A DNA stretch of 64,000 nucleotides from Pseudodesulfovibrio thermohalotolerans (lineage in GTDB: Bacteria; Desulfobacterota; Desulfovibrionia; Desulfovibrionales; Desulfovibrionaceae), in NCBI RefSeq assembly GCF_021353295.2, contig NZ_CP120635.1:1406001-1470000 (forward strand), read 5' to 3'. Under the pieces are notes generated by a model. The model made no database searches, was not told where the DNA came from, and was given only the letters and a program-made list of their open reading frames with translations. A program made the translations under genes and the position numbers. Positions 24,939-34,118 of this stretch are shown here, one piece after another (the stretch's first letter is position 1; each line of letters begins with the position of its first letter).

Positions 24939-26045
24939 ATGAAAAAGATATTTGAAGAGATAAACATTGGTCCCCTCACGCTGAAAAATCGTCTGGTTCG
25001 TAGTGCAACGTGGGAAGGCATGGCCACGGAAGACGGGCACATGACCGAGCCTCTGTTCAAGACCTACGAGCAACTCGTAAAAGGTGGAGTTGGTCTAATT
25101 ATTACAGGGTATAGCTATGTTCTTGAAGAAGAGCATCCCAACCCTAACATGATGGGTATCTATGACGATGCCTTTGTTGATGAGTACAAGCCCCTGACTT
25201 CCATGGTTCATGATCATGGCGGCAAGATCGTCATGCAGATCGTCTATGGCGGCAGTTGTACGACCCGTTCGGCTGAAGGTCGGGTCATCTGGAGCCCTTC
25301 CGGTGTAACGGATTTGGCCACAGGAGTGACACCCACAGAAATGACCAGGGAAAACATACGCACCGTGGTGCAGGCCTTCGGCGATGCCGCTGTGCGGGCA
25401 AAATCCGCAGGTTTCGACGGCGTGCAGTTTCACGGAGCCCACGGCTACCTGCTCAGCCAGTTCATGACGCCGTATTACAATCGTCGTACCGACGAGTACG
25501 GCGGCAGTTTGGAGAACCGTGCGCGAATTTTTCTGGAAGTCTACGACGAAGTGCGAAGCCGTGTCGGAGAAGGTTATCCAGTCATGATCAAAATCAATGG
25601 TGAAGACTACATCGACGGGGGCGTGACCCTTGCCGACAGCATGCAACTCACCAAGATGCTGGATGAAAGAGGCATCGATGCCATTGAAGTCAGCGGAGGC
25701 GTGGCCAGCGCTGGCAAGAATATTCCGCCCCGACCGAAAATCAATTCCCCGGAGAAGGAAGCCTACCACATTGCCAACGCAGCCCAGATCGCAAAGGAAA
25801 TCGAAGTGCCGGTTATGGTCGTTGTCGGAGGCCGTACTCCGGATGTAATCGAAAAGTCCCTGAATGAGAGCGAAATTGCGTGCTTCTCTCTTGCAAGACC
25901 TCTTGTGTCTGAACCCGATTTACCCAATCGTTGGCTTTCCGGGGACAAGGCCAAGGCTCGTTGCATCTCCTGCAACGGATGCCTCAGCCAAATCGAAGGG
26001 GAACCTTGGTGTGTGCTGGATAGAAGGGGGGAGCAACGCTCCTAG
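24939..26045 (+). CDS. Old yellow enzyme-type NADH:flavin oxidoreductase
   Basis: A 368-residue TIM-barrel ene-reductase. The family start KNRLVRSATWEGMATEDG (K-N-R) is present, with GFDGVQFHGAHGYLLSQFM holding the substrate-binding His pair and the phosphate-binding VVGGRTPDVIEK near the end. The C-terminus has C-x2-C-x2-C-x9-C (RCISCNGC to C), the start of the Fe-S site seen in 2,4-dienoyl-CoA reductases, but it stops there without the FAD/NAD domain. Enone or dienoyl reduction is likely. Last gene of the TetR operon. Confidence 0.88.
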   Translation: MKKIFEEINIGPLTLKNRLVRSATWEGMATEDGHMTEPLFKTYEQLVKGGVGLIITGYSYVLEEEHPNPNMMGIYDDAFVDEYKPLTSMVHDHGGKIVMQIVYGGSCTTRSAEGRVIWSPSGVTDLATGVTPTEMTRENIRTVVQAFGDAAVRAKSAGFDGVQFHGAHGYLLSQFMTPYYNRRTDEYGGSLENRARIFLEVYDEVRSRVGEGYPVMIKINGEDYIDGGVTLADSMQLTKMLDERGIDAIEVSGGVASAGKNIPPRPKINSPEKEAYHIANAAQIAKEIEVPVMVVVGGRTPDVIEKSLNESEIACFSLARPLVSEPDLPNRWLSGDKAKARCISCNGCLSQIEGEPWCVLDRRGEQRS

Positions 26046-26100
26046 CTTACGATGATAATAGGCTGCTTGGAATTTTGACATTAAGTGTAGTGGTTCATAC

Positions 26101-27274
26101 TTGATCTGACAGTCTGTCCCTTTTGACGGGCCGTAATTGTCAGATTAGCTTAGCTTTGAAACGTATTCCGTCCAGAGCTGCTTCCCTTCTACCATAGTTG
26201 CTATGGGCGTCCTCCCGCAACACATTTCCCCTTGATGCGTCCGTTCCGTGTTGTATTCGGCAATCCATGCGTCAAGATCAGCCTACAGAGAGTCCAATGA
26301 GGTGTAGAGGGTTCGCCGAAATGCGACCTGATAAAACTCATTGTGTATAGTCTTGTGAAAGCGTTCGCAGATGCCGTTGGTTTGCGGATGTCTGGCCTTC
26401 GTTTTCGTATGCTCGATGCCGCACACGCCAAGGAAAAGCTCGTAATCATGCTTTTACACTCTGCCGCAGTATTCCTATCCGTCAATATCCGCAGGATGCC
26501 CATGCCTTGCTCTTCGAAAAACGGCAGAACTTTGTCATTGAGCATGTCTGCGGCAGTGATCGGCGTCTTGGTCCTGTACAGCTTGGCCGCTGCCCATTTT
26601 GAATACGTGTCGACGAAGGTTTGCTGGTAAATGCGGCCAACGCCTTTGATCGTGCCCACGTAGAACGAGTCCTGGCTTCCGAGATACCCAGGATGCTCAG
26701 TCTCGATCTCGCCGTGGGCGAGATCATCGTCTTTCTTTTTCTCAAGTGCTTGCACCTGGGCTTCGGTCAAAATCATCCCCGACCCTGCGGAGAGTTTTTC
26801 GAGTGCCTGCAACCGCGGCTTGAAATTGTGCAAATCATGACGAAGCCAGATCGACCGTACGCCGGAAGGCGAGACAAACGTTCCGAGTTTGCGGAGTTCA
26901 TTGCTGGCTCTGGTCTGTCCGTAGGCGGGAAAGTCGACAGCATAGGCAACAACGGCATCTTCGATGGCCGGATCAACTCTGTTCTTCAGATTCAGTTTGC
27001 GCCGGTTCTTGTCGAGCAAAGCTTCAATACCACCGTCTTCTTTGGCAGCTTGGTATCGATAAAAGGTGTCCCGAGAAAAGCCCATGAGCTTACAGGCTTT
27101 CGAAACGTTGCCGAGTTCTTCCGCTAGATTGAGAAGGCCGACCTTGTGTTTTATGACGTTGTGATTGAAACTGGAAATGAGGTTCTCCTTGAGCAATGGG
27201 CTCAGTTTGATGGTCTTCAACATTTCCATCAAAAGGGAGAACCTCTCGTTTTTCAAGAGGAACTGTCAGATCAA
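26101..27274 (-). mobile_element. IS481-type insertion sequence, decayed
   Basis: Terminal inverted repeats TTGATCTGACAGT are found at 26101-26113 and, inverted, at 27262-27274, enclosing 1,174 bases with one minus-strand transposase. The transposase is frameshifted and carries a nonsense codon, so the element is immobile. A remnant of the same end lies at 47489-47573. Confidence 0.8.
26145..27256 (-). pseudogene. IS481-family transposase, frameshifted
   Basis: The N-terminal helix-turn-helix region (VSKACKLMGFSRDTFYRY) and the DDE core start (GYLGSQDSFYVGTIKGVGRIYQQT) are intact, as is RILTDR with the second Asp. After about residue 267 the first frame is nonsense. In another frame the protein continues FLGVCGIEHTKTKARHPQTN and GICERFHKTIHNEFYQVAF with the catalytic Glu, then meets a stop (LYTSLDSL-stop-ADLDAW) and ends CGRTPIATMVEGKQLW. 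One shift plus one stop inactivate it. Intact length would be about 345 residues. Confidence 0.85.
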
Positions 27275-27293
27275 ATCGAAACTACTTCAATTA

Positions 27294-27692
27294 ATGTTCG
27301 ATCTCGCAATCAAGATGCTCACCCTGGGCGTTGTCAACATCTTCGACTACACCCCGGAGCTGACGTACTCCGACGCTTGCAATACGCTTCACGACAACCT
27401 TTTCGGGAACGTCGGCTCCTTCAACAATGTCATTGATGCGGTTGATGACATTTGCCGCATCGTGACCGGCAGGTATTTCGACGAGTCGTCTGGTGACGGT
27501 TTCGAATCATCCTCGCACGTTCTGCAATCAACGCACCGCATATCTCGGATTCCGGCGACCCACCGTAACAATCTATGGATGCGTTTACGATTGCGATCTG
27601 AACGCATTTGTCAATGCGTTCAGGACAAACAGAATCTTCTACTGGCCGTGCCAGGAGGACTGATAGTTGCTCCCCCCCCCCCCCCCCGCTGA
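27294..27692 (+). pseudogene. Hypothetical protein fragment next to the IS
   Basis: The frame begins MFDLAIKMLTLGVVNIFDY and reads plausibly for about 80 residues (DACNTLHDNLFGNVGSFNNV). It then degrades into basic sequence and a poly-Pro tail caused by the C-run. A second frame near 27560-27662 (TVTIYGCVYDCDLNAFVNAF) looks like the real C-terminus, so a frameshift is likely. No ribosome site is evident. It is probably a remnant of an accessory gene cut by the insertion sequence. Function unknown. Confidence 0.35.
27672..27687. repeat. Run of 16 cytosines
   Basis: An uninterrupted C16 tract just before copy B of the duplicated module. Such tracts are prone to slippage and to assembly error. 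Confidence 0.8.
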
Positions 27693-27712
27693 TAGGGGCG
27701 GTAAGAAGCCAG

Positions 27713-28308
27713 AGTGAAGGTGGGCGAGTATCCTTTTTTGATCCTTGCCCTTCTTTTTTTGTCCTTTTTCCCTTTAATTTCTTTCCTACAAGGCTATTTC
27801 CCCCGGCCTAAAAGTGGCGATCTGCAGTCAGCAGGTGGTATGATCATGGAAACAGATTGACTGGTCGGTAGACCAAAGGAGGCACTATCAATGTAGAAGT
27901 TACGAAGCATGCTTATTCCCGTATGCAAGAACGCAACGTCGTTGCACCTACCGCCCTGGCATGTGTTGCCATAGGCGAGAAAAGTCCTGGACGGCTGGGC
28001 GCTACTAGGCACTATCTCTTAGGGTACACGGCAGTGACAGTGCCGTGCGAAAACGGATTGAGGATCGTGACCGTCTACAATGGTCGACCTCACGACAACA
28101 TCGGAGCGGCACACGAGCCGCGTCGCAGAACACGCGATCCGACCTGCTCCGTGACGTGATTTGACGGAGTGAATTTTCCTCCATGGCTCCCCGAGTGGCT
28201 CGGGGCGACCGAACCAACGTTGCTCACAAGTGGGAACACCACCCGCCAGGGAACACAACCCGACGAGCGAGATATATCTTGATTTTAGGCCCCTTGATGG
28301 GGGCCTTT
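27713..28308 (+). repeat. Duplicated module, copy B
   Basis: Homologous to 8404-8993 in the same orientation. It has the hairpin with T-run, the AAAGGAGG site (near 27877-27884), the DUF4258-like frame and a terminator (28287-28310). It lies between the decayed IS and the pigment operon. Confidence 0.85.
27923..28159 (+). CDS. DUF4258-like small protein, copy B
   Basis: 78 residues from ATG 27923, nearly identical to copy A in the first 40 residues and then differing by a handful of substitutions (L to C, L to I, T to N, H to N, C to R). The bases show many more silent changes, for example in ENG, VTV and GRPHD codons. In this copy the ATG placed by the ribosome site is followed at once by TAG (ATG TAG), so that ATG cannot start a protein here. 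This strengthens the case that the conserved frame starts elsewhere. Product may be toxin-like; uncertain. Confidence 0.5.
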   Translation: MQERNVVAPTALACVAIGEKSPGRLGATRHYLLGYTAVTVPCENGLRIVTVYNGRPHDNIGAAHEPRRRTRDPTCSVT

Positions 28309-28310
28309 CC
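28287..28310 (+). terminator. Terminator of module copy B
   Basis: The stem aggcccc (28287-28293) pairs with ggggcct (28300-28306) and is followed by ttcc and, shortly after, a T-run. Confidence 0.65.
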
Positions 28311-28503
28311 TTCTTTTTTGAAGCGAGTTTCCAATGAGCGAAAGCGAGAAACCGACAATGGCGGCGATATCATCAGCGCCGCACAAATTGTGGTAATCCG
28401 GTATGCGGTCTGGTCCGAACTCTATGAGTTCTTCGGCGACTTACGGGAGAAGAAAGCAAATCACAACATGACATCCCCCGCTCGCATGTTCGCTAATATG
28501 CAA

Positions 28504-28532
28504 TTGACGGGTGGCTTGTTTGCCGATATTTA
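28504..28532 (+). promoter_or_regulatory. Probable promoter of the aryl-polyene-like operon
   Basis: TTGACG (28504-28509), 17 bases, TATTTA (28527-28532). The first gene starts 34 bases after the -10 box, with AGAGGG as ribosome site. Confidence 0.6.
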
Positions 28533-28565
28533 TAAAAGTTCAGTTTCTTAAGAGGGTAAATAATT

Positions 28566-29282
28566 ATGATAGCTTTTGTTACCGGCGCAAGTAAGGGGAT
28601 CGGCGCAGCTACTGCCGTGAAGCTTGCCGAAGCTGGTTTTGATATTTGGTTGAACTACCGAAGTGATACTTCGGAAGCCCAAAAAGTCGCAGAGCAGATA
28701 GTGGGGTTGGGGCGTCAATGCACCTTGCTACAGTTTGATGTAACTGCCCATGAGGCTGTAGAAAATACTCTTGCTCCGATGCTGGAGCAGGAAGTCCCCT
28801 TTGCCCTCGTCAACAATGCCGGATTCGCTAAAGACGGGCTGATGATGCTCATGAGTCCTGCGGCTTGGGAAGATGTGTTGCGGGTGCACCTGAATGGTTT
28901 TTTTTACGTGACCCAAGCTGTGGTCACGAAGATGTTGCGCAAGCGCCAGGGGCGCATCGTCAATATTGCCTCTACCTCAGGCGAGACGGGCGTTCCCGGC
29001 CAGACGAACTACTCGGCGGCGAAGGCCGGACTCATCGGCGCGACCAGATCGCTTGCCATGGAAGTCGCCAAACGAAACATTCTCGTCAATGCCGTCGCTC
29101 CCGGCTTCATTGACACCGCCATGCTCGATGGCCTGCCCAAAGAGGAAATCGTTGGTCGAATTCCGTTGGGCCGGGTGGGTAGGCCCGACGAAGTGGCCGA
29201 TGTAGTGACCTTTTTGTGTTCGCCCCAGGCTACGTACATCACGGGTCAGGTTCTTTCCGTCAATGGTGGTATCTACACCTAA
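28566..29282 (+). CDS. 3-oxoacyl-ACP reductase (FabG/ApeQ-like)
   Basis: A 238-residue short-chain dehydrogenase that would reduce the beta-keto group of each extended polyene intermediate. The NADPH motif is [13 protein letters not shown] lies in [11 protein letters not shown], and the catalytic triad is Ser in [10 protein letters not shown] with YSAAK. The C-terminus ([12 protein letters not shown]) is typical of FabG. It is the first gene of the operon and ends 13 bases before the first ketosynthase start. Confidence 0.9.
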   Translation: MIAFVTGASKGIGAATAVKLAEAGFDIWLNYRSDTSEAQKVAEQIVGLGRQCTLLQFDVTAHEAVENTLAPMLEQEVPFALVNNAGFAKDGLMMLMSPAAWEDVLRVHLNGFFYVTQAVVTKMLRKRQGRIVNIASTSGETGVPGQTNYSAAKAGLIGATRSLAMEVAKRNILVNAVAPGFIDTAMLDGLPKEEIVGRIPLGRVGRPDEVADVVTFLCSPQATYITGQVLSVNGGIYT

Positions 29283-29295
29283 CTTCATTTTATAT

Positions 29296-30510
29296 ATGTT
29301 TGAAGTCGTTATCACAGGGATCGGAATTGTTTCCGTCTTGGGGCATTCCGTGGACTCGGTTGCGGAGGCCCTGCATTCCGGCCGTTCCGGAATTGTTGCG
29401 GACCCTCTTCGCAACGAACTGGGATTTGCCAGTCCGTTGACGGGGCAGATTAGGGATTTTGATCCAGCCGCACGACTTTCGCGCAAGCAGCGCAAGACCA
29501 TGACCCTACACGCCATTCATGCCCATGCTGCGACTATGGACGCTCTGGAAATGTCCGGTCTGCAACCCGAGGACTGGGCCAATGACCAGACTGGGATTAT
29601 TTTCGGCTGTGATTCGAGTTGCCTGGCCGCCCTTGAGCAGGAAGCATTGTTGCGAGAGCGAGGGGATACCGGACTGCTCGGCAGTGGAGTCATCTTCCGT
29701 TCCATGACTTCCAACGTCACCATGAATCTCAATTCCCTGCTGGGAACCAAAGGGGCGGCCTGGACCTTGAGTTCCGCCTGCTCCAGCGGCGGAAATGCCG
29801 TGGGGCAGGGCGTTGCTCTGATTGCCGCCGGGTTGCAGGAACGCGTCATCTGCGGCGGTGCGCAGGAAATTAATTGGCAATCCATGTGCAGTTTCGACGG
29901 GCTAGGCTCCTTTGCTGCGGATCCAGGCGACCCTGCAAAGGGCAGCCGACCGTTTTCGCAGGATAGGGATGGACTGGTCCCCAGCGGCGGTGCTGCCGCA
30001 ATTGTGCTGGAGCGGCGTGATCTGGCCGAGGCTCGCGGTGCGAAAATCTTAGGACGGGTGGCAGGCTACGGTTTTTCCTCGGACGGTGAGCATCTTTCCG
30101 TCCCCAGCGATACGGGACTTTGTCGGGCGGGCCGCATGGCGCTGCAGGGTGCGGGGCTTGTTCCCGGAGAGATCGACTACGTCTGTGCGCATGCCACGGC
30201 GACGCCGACGGGGGATCGCGCCGAGGTCGCCAATCTCCGCGCTTTGTTTGCGGAGTGCACTCCGGCCATTTCTTCTACCAAATCCATGACCGGCCATGAG
30301 TTGTGGATGTCGGGCGCCAGCCAGGTCGTCTACTGCACGCTCATGGCGCGGGACGGCTTTCTTGCCCCGAATATCAACCTGGACACGCTCATGCCCGAGG
30401 CGGAAGGACTTGATGTCCTCCCGGACGTTCGGGAAACAGCGCCCCGGAACGTGCTGTGCAATTCTGCCGGGTTCGGCGGTACCAACTCTTGCCTCGTTCT
30501 GAGGTTCTGA
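29296..30510 (+). CDS. Beta-ketoacyl-ACP synthase I
   Basis: A 404-residue FabF-type ketosynthase. I chose ATG 29296 (MFEVVITGIGIVS), the family's usual start; the frame opens 33 bases earlier. The active Cys lies in TLSSACSSGGNAVGQG and the two His in CAHATATPTGDRAE and KSMTGHELWMSGA. It is related to FabB-type synthases in its SSACSSG and GHELWMSGA motifs. Its stop overlaps the next start as TGATG. In aryl-polyene systems two such enzymes work with a chain-length factor. Confidence 0.9.
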   Translation: MFEVVITGIGIVSVLGHSVDSVAEALHSGRSGIVADPLRNELGFASPLTGQIRDFDPAARLSRKQRKTMTLHAIHAHAATMDALEMSGLQPEDWANDQTGIIFGCDSSCLAALEQEALLRERGDTGLLGSGVIFRSMTSNVTMNLNSLLGTKGAAWTLSSACSSGGNAVGQGVALIAAGLQERVICGGAQEINWQSMCSFDGLGSFAADPGDPAKGSRPFSQDRDGLVPSGGAAAIVLERRDLAEARGAKILGRVAGYGFSSDGEHLSVPSDTGLCRAGRMALQGAGLVPGEIDYVCAHATATPTGDRAEVANLRALFAECTPAISSTKSMTGHELWMSGASQVVYCTLMARDGFLAPNINLDTLMPEAEGLDVLPDVRETAPRNVLCNSAGFGGTNSCLVLRF

Positions 30511-31997
30511 TGCCTCGGTTCGATCACATCGTTGTCGGCGGTGGCATATCCGGTATGACGGCAGCCTTGCTGCTGGCCCGGAGCGGGGCCCGGATTGCCT
30601 TGGCAGAGGCGTTTCCCCGCCTTTCGCCAACGGTGCGGGGCTTCCGTCGCGGAGGTGTCCAGTTCGACACAGGGTTGCATTACGTGGGCGGGTTGGGAGA
30701 CGGGCACCCGTTGGACGTGTATTTCAAACACCTCGGCATTGCGCCGCTTATTGGGAAGAAGCCCTACAGACTGGAGGGTTTTGACCGCTTTGTGGCGGAG
30801 CCTTCCGGGCGCAGCTATGCTGTCCCGTCAGGATTCGAGGCCTGCAAGGCGTATCTGAACCGTTGTTTTCCTGCCGAAACGGTTGCTATTGAATGCTATC
30901 TCGATGCTGTCGACCGGAACATTGCCACTTCTCCCTTTCTCAATTTTACTCGTCCCTTTGATTTAAATGGAACGCTGCATGGCGAAACCACGACACTGCG
31001 GACATTTCTTGACGATCTGACGGACAACGAGGAACTCAAGGCGGTCCTGAGCTTTCATACCCTACTCTATGGTGTTCCGCCCGAGGACGCGCTTTTTTCG
31101 ACTCACGCCCTGGTCGCCGGGTCCTACCTGCTTTCAACCCACGGAGTGGAAGGGGGCGGTCATGCTCTAGTGCGTGCATTCGAAACGCGACTGGCCGAGG
31201 CTGGGGTCGACGTTTTTCTCGGTCACTCTGTCCGTTCCGTGGGGATTGATGCGGAACGCCGGGTGACAGGCGTCGTTCTGGACGATGGGCGGGAGTTCGC
31301 CGCACCGTCCTGCCTGTGGACCGCTCACCCTCGCGGTTTGATTGAAGCAACGCCAGACGCGGCCTTTCGTCCTGCTTTCAAAAAACGGCTGGCTCTGCTG
31401 GAGGACACCGCTTCAGCACTCATGCTTTTCGGCGTCAGTGAAGCGCTCATCCCCAGTCTTGACGGGCAGAATGTCATACTTTGGCCAGGGCGCTCGCTGT
31501 CGGATGACCTGAAAGGGGTGTTGCCGGTTCAGGAAAGCATGATTTTCCTTTCTGCTTCCGAGGATCCGGGATCGGGGAAGATGGGGGTGACCGCGATTGT
31601 CTCTCAGGCTTTTTCCCCATTTGCCCCGTGGGCGGATTCCCTTCCTGCGTCCCGGCCCGAGGACTACCGGCAGCGTAAAGCCGAACTGCTGTACTCTTTC
31701 GAGCGGGAGGTCTTTCGTAGGATGCCGGAACTTTCGGAGACCGTACGTTTTGTCCAGGGGGCTACGCCGCTGACGTTCCGAGATTTTTGCGCCGCGCCTT
31801 CGGGCAGCCTGTATGGGCTCTGCCATTCCATCAATCAGTTTAATCCTGCTCCGGTAACCAAGGTGGAGGGGCTTACCCTGGCCGGGCAAGGAATCGTTGC
31901 ACCCGGCATTCTGGGTGCAGTCATTTCCGCCTATCTGACCTGCGGGATCATTCTGGGCCATGAATCTCTTCACTCCGAACTGAGGCAATACGCATGA
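30510..31997 (+). CDS. Phytoene-desaturase-like FAD oxidoreductase
   Basis: A 495-residue CrtI/CrtISO-type flavoenzyme. ATG 30510 overlaps the previous stop. The FAD-binding motif is VVGGGISGMTAALLLARSG, followed by GGVQFDTGLHYVGGLGDGH, a region similar to carotene isomerases and retinol saturases. The C-terminal FAD contact reads TLAGQGIVAPGILGAV. Such enzymes desaturate, saturate or isomerise conjugated chains. It is not part of the textbook aryl-polyene set as I know it. Its position between two ketosynthases, with four-base overlaps on both sides, argues for a role in the pathway. Confidence 0.88.
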   Translation: MPRFDHIVVGGGISGMTAALLLARSGARIALAEAFPRLSPTVRGFRRGGVQFDTGLHYVGGLGDGHPLDVYFKHLGIAPLIGKKPYRLEGFDRFVAEPSGRSYAVPSGFEACKAYLNRCFPAETVAIECYLDAVDRNIATSPFLNFTRPFDLNGTLHGETTTLRTFLDDLTDNEELKAVLSFHTLLYGVPPEDALFSTHALVAGSYLLSTHGVEGGGHALVRAFETRLAEAGVDVFLGHSVRSVGIDAERRVTGVVLDDGREFAAPSCLWTAHPRGLIEATPDAAFRPAFKKRLALLEDTASALMLFGVSEALIPSLDGQNVILWPGRSLSDDLKGVLPVQESMIFLSASEDPGSGKMGVTAIVSQAFSPFAPWADSLPASRPEDYRQRKAELLYSFEREVFRRMPELSETVRFVQGATPLTFRDFCAAPSGSLYGLCHSINQFNPAPVTKVEGLTLAGQGIVAPGILGAVISAYLTCGIILGHESLHSELRQYA

Positions 31998-33220
31998 GAC
32001 GAGTCGTCATAACGGGAATGGGAGCCGTATCTCCCTTTGGCACAGGAGTGGAATCCTTGATGCGCGGGCTTGCGGCCGGAGAGAGTGGTGTCCGTCCTAT
32101 GGCGGCGCTACGCGAAATTTCGGGGTTGGTACCGACCATTGCCGGGACCGTGCCCGACTGTGACGAAAAATCCATTCCAAGGAAATTTCGCCGTTCCATG
32201 TCGCCGATGTCCATCTACGCCACCCTGGCCGCCCGGGAGGCCGTAGCCATGGCCGGTCTTGACGAGGCGACGCTGACCGATGCCGGGACCGGGCTGTGCC
32301 TAGGCTCCACCGTGGGCAGTGTGCAGGCCATGCAGGCTTTTTTCGCCCGCTATCTGGACGGCCTGAGTATTGAAGGCACCAAGGCAACGGAATTTTTCAA
32401 GATAATGAATCATAGCTGTGCCACTAATCTGGCTCAGTTTTTCGGTATTACAGGGCGGGTCGTCGCGCCCTCGGCAGCTTGCTCCACCGGTTGCCAGTCC
32501 ATCGGCCTTGCGGCGGAGGCTGTGGCCATAGGTCGGCAGGAGGTCATGCTGTGCGGCGGGGCGGATGAACTCCATCCGCTGACCGTCGGCACCTTTGACG
32601 TTATCGAGGCCGCTTCTACTGGGTACAATGAGGTGGCGGAGCAGACGCCGCGCCCCTTTGACCGGGATCGCGACGGCATTGTCTGTGCGGAGGGGGCCGG
32701 TTTGCTGGTTCTGGAGTCTCTGGATCATGCCTTAGCTCGCAATGCGACTATCCTTGCCGAGATATCGGGATTTGCCTCTACTTCGGACCCGTCAAACCTG
32801 GCTAGCCCCAGCGATGAGGCCATAGCCCGGTGCATGTCGCGAGCCCTGGACGATGCGGGGGTGTCTCCGGCCGAAGTTGACTATGTCAATGCCCACGCCA
32901 CGGGTACCCGGCTTGGCGATGCTGCCGAGAGTGCGGCAATAGCTTCGCTGCTTGGAGCTGGACCCAAGGTGAGCAGCCTCAAGGGACACCTTGGGCACAC
33001 GATGGCTGCCAGCGGTGGTATTGAAACAATTGCTACTATTTCAATGATAAATATTGGACTTGTGTTCCCTACAAGAAACTTGCTAGACATTGCGACGGAC
33101 TGTGTCGGACTGTCGCACGTCCTTGAAACGGAAAAATGGCCGATAACCACAGCCCTGAAGAACAGCTTCGCGCTGGGCGGCATTAATACTTCAATTGTTT
33201 TGCGGAGATATGATGACTGA
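31994..33220 (+). CDS. Beta-ketoacyl-ACP synthase II
   Basis: A 408-residue FabF-type ketosynthase that starts MRRVVITGMGAVSPFGTGV. The active Cys is in APSAACSTGCQSIG, and the His pair in NAHATGTRLGDAAE and LKGHLGHTMAASG. It overlaps the flavoenzyme upstream by four bases and the acyl carrier protein downstream by 11. The sequence around the second His (GHLGHTMAASG) is the standard FabF form, unlike the first ketosynthase. The two probably act on different chain lengths. Confidence 0.92.
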   Translation: MRRVVITGMGAVSPFGTGVESLMRGLAAGESGVRPMAALREISGLVPTIAGTVPDCDEKSIPRKFRRSMSPMSIYATLAAREAVAMAGLDEATLTDAGTGLCLGSTVGSVQAMQAFFARYLDGLSIEGTKATEFFKIMNHSCATNLAQFFGITGRVVAPSAACSTGCQSIGLAAEAVAIGRQEVMLCGGADELHPLTVGTFDVIEAASTGYNEVAEQTPRPFDRDRDGIVCAEGAGLLVLESLDHALARNATILAEISGFASTSDPSNLASPSDEAIARCMSRALDDAGVSPAEVDYVNAHATGTRLGDAAESAAIASLLGAGPKVSSLKGHLGHTMAASGGIETIATISMINIGLVFPTRNLLDIATDCVGLSHVLETEKWPITTALKNSFALGGINTSIVLRRYDD

Positions 33221-33470
33221 CGAGGAAATCACAGCACGTATTGACGACCTGCTCGCCGAGGAATTCGAACTTGACCCTGTTGCCATGAAACCAGAGGCTC
33301 AGTTCAAGGACGACCTGGACCTGGACAGTCTGGATGCCGTCGATATGGTTGTGGTCTTGGAACAGGCGTTTCATTTCAAAATTAAAAAGGACGAGGCGTT
33401 CCAATCCATCAGAACTCTAGGCGACCTGCATGCCTTTGTTCTGGAAAAGAAAAAATTTATGACCGATTAA
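33210..33470 (+). CDS. Acyl carrier protein 1
   Basis: An 86-residue carrier protein starting at ATG 33210 or 33213, inside the end of the ketosynthase gene. The phosphopantetheine Ser is in DDLDLDSLDAVDMVVVLE, and the helix II region is strongly acidic. FKIKKDEAFQSIRTLGD is the helix III area. It would carry the growing polyene. A second carrier protein is encoded later in the operon (43756). Confidence 0.9.
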   Translation: MMTDEEITARIDDLLAEEFELDPVAMKPEAQFKDDLDLDSLDAVDMVVVLEQAFHFKIKKDEAFQSIRTLGDLHAFVLEKKKFMTD

Positions 33471-33490
33471 AATCAAGAAGGTGACTCATC

Positions 33491-34081
33491 ATGCGTAAAC
33501 TCGGTTTTTGCCTCTTGTGTCTTATTCTGTTCGCTTTGGCTGGCTGTCAGTCCTCGCTCATGGCTAAAACGGCAGATGGCGTCAAACCATATGAGTCGAA
33601 TCCGGATAAAGCAGTTATCGTTTTCATGCGTCCTTCCCAGTATGGGGGCGCAGTGCAGGCCACTGTTTTTCAATATGACGAGATTCCTCAGTTTGTCGGG
33701 ATAGTCTCTTCGGAATACAAGCTTGCCTATCAAGTTGCTCCTGGCAAACATATATTCATGGTCATGGGAGAGAACGCGGACTTCCTTGAAGCGAATCTTG
33801 CTGCTGGGTATATTTATTATGTTGAGGTCGAGGCACATTTCGGTTTTGCCAAGGCCCGGTTTTCGCTTGAACCCATCCCTCAAACCTTGTTCGATACCGA
33901 AGATTTTAAAAAAGACGTCAACAAGTGTAGTTTCGTTACCAATACACCGGCATCGGAGCTTTGGTTTAATGATCATCGTCAGGATGTCATAAAAAAGCAC
34001 GATTATTATTTTGCCAAATGGCAGGCCAAGCCATTAGAGAAAAAGAACAAACTCGTCGAAAGTGACGGACGAAAATTGTAA
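33491..34081 (+). CDS. Lipoprotein of unknown function, 196 residues
   Basis: An AAGGTG site precedes ATG 33491. The lipoprotein signal ends LAGC. The mature part is beta-rich, with AVIVFMRPSQYGGAVQATVF, YQVAPGKHIFMVMGENADF and an aromatic YIYYVEVEAHFGFAKARF, then a charged helical tail. This layout resembles DUF2846-type lipoproteins. A 26-base palindrome follows directly, so transcription may be partly stopped here. It may help handle the pigment at the envelope; this is inference. Confidence 0.65.
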   Translation: MRKLGFCLLCLILFALAGCQSSLMAKTADGVKPYESNPDKAVIVFMRPSQYGGAVQATVFQYDEIPQFVGIVSSEYKLAYQVAPGKHIFMVMGENADFLEANLAAGYIYYVEVEAHFGFAKARFSLEPIPQTLFDTEDFKKDVNKCSFVTNTPASELWFNDHRQDVIKKHDYYFAKWQAKPLEKKNKLVESDGRKL

Positions 34082-34087
34082 GTTGAT

Positions 34088-34113
34088 GGAAGGCCGGAAT
34101 ATTCCGGCCTTCC
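34088..34113. promoter_or_regulatory. Perfect 26-bp palindrome inside the operon
   Basis: GGAAGGCC-GGAATATTCC-GGCCTTCC reads the same on both strands and lies six bases before the acyltransferase start, covering its ribosome-site region. It could be a partial terminator, a processing site or a protein-binding site. Confidence 0.6.
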
Positions 34114-34118
34114 ATTGT

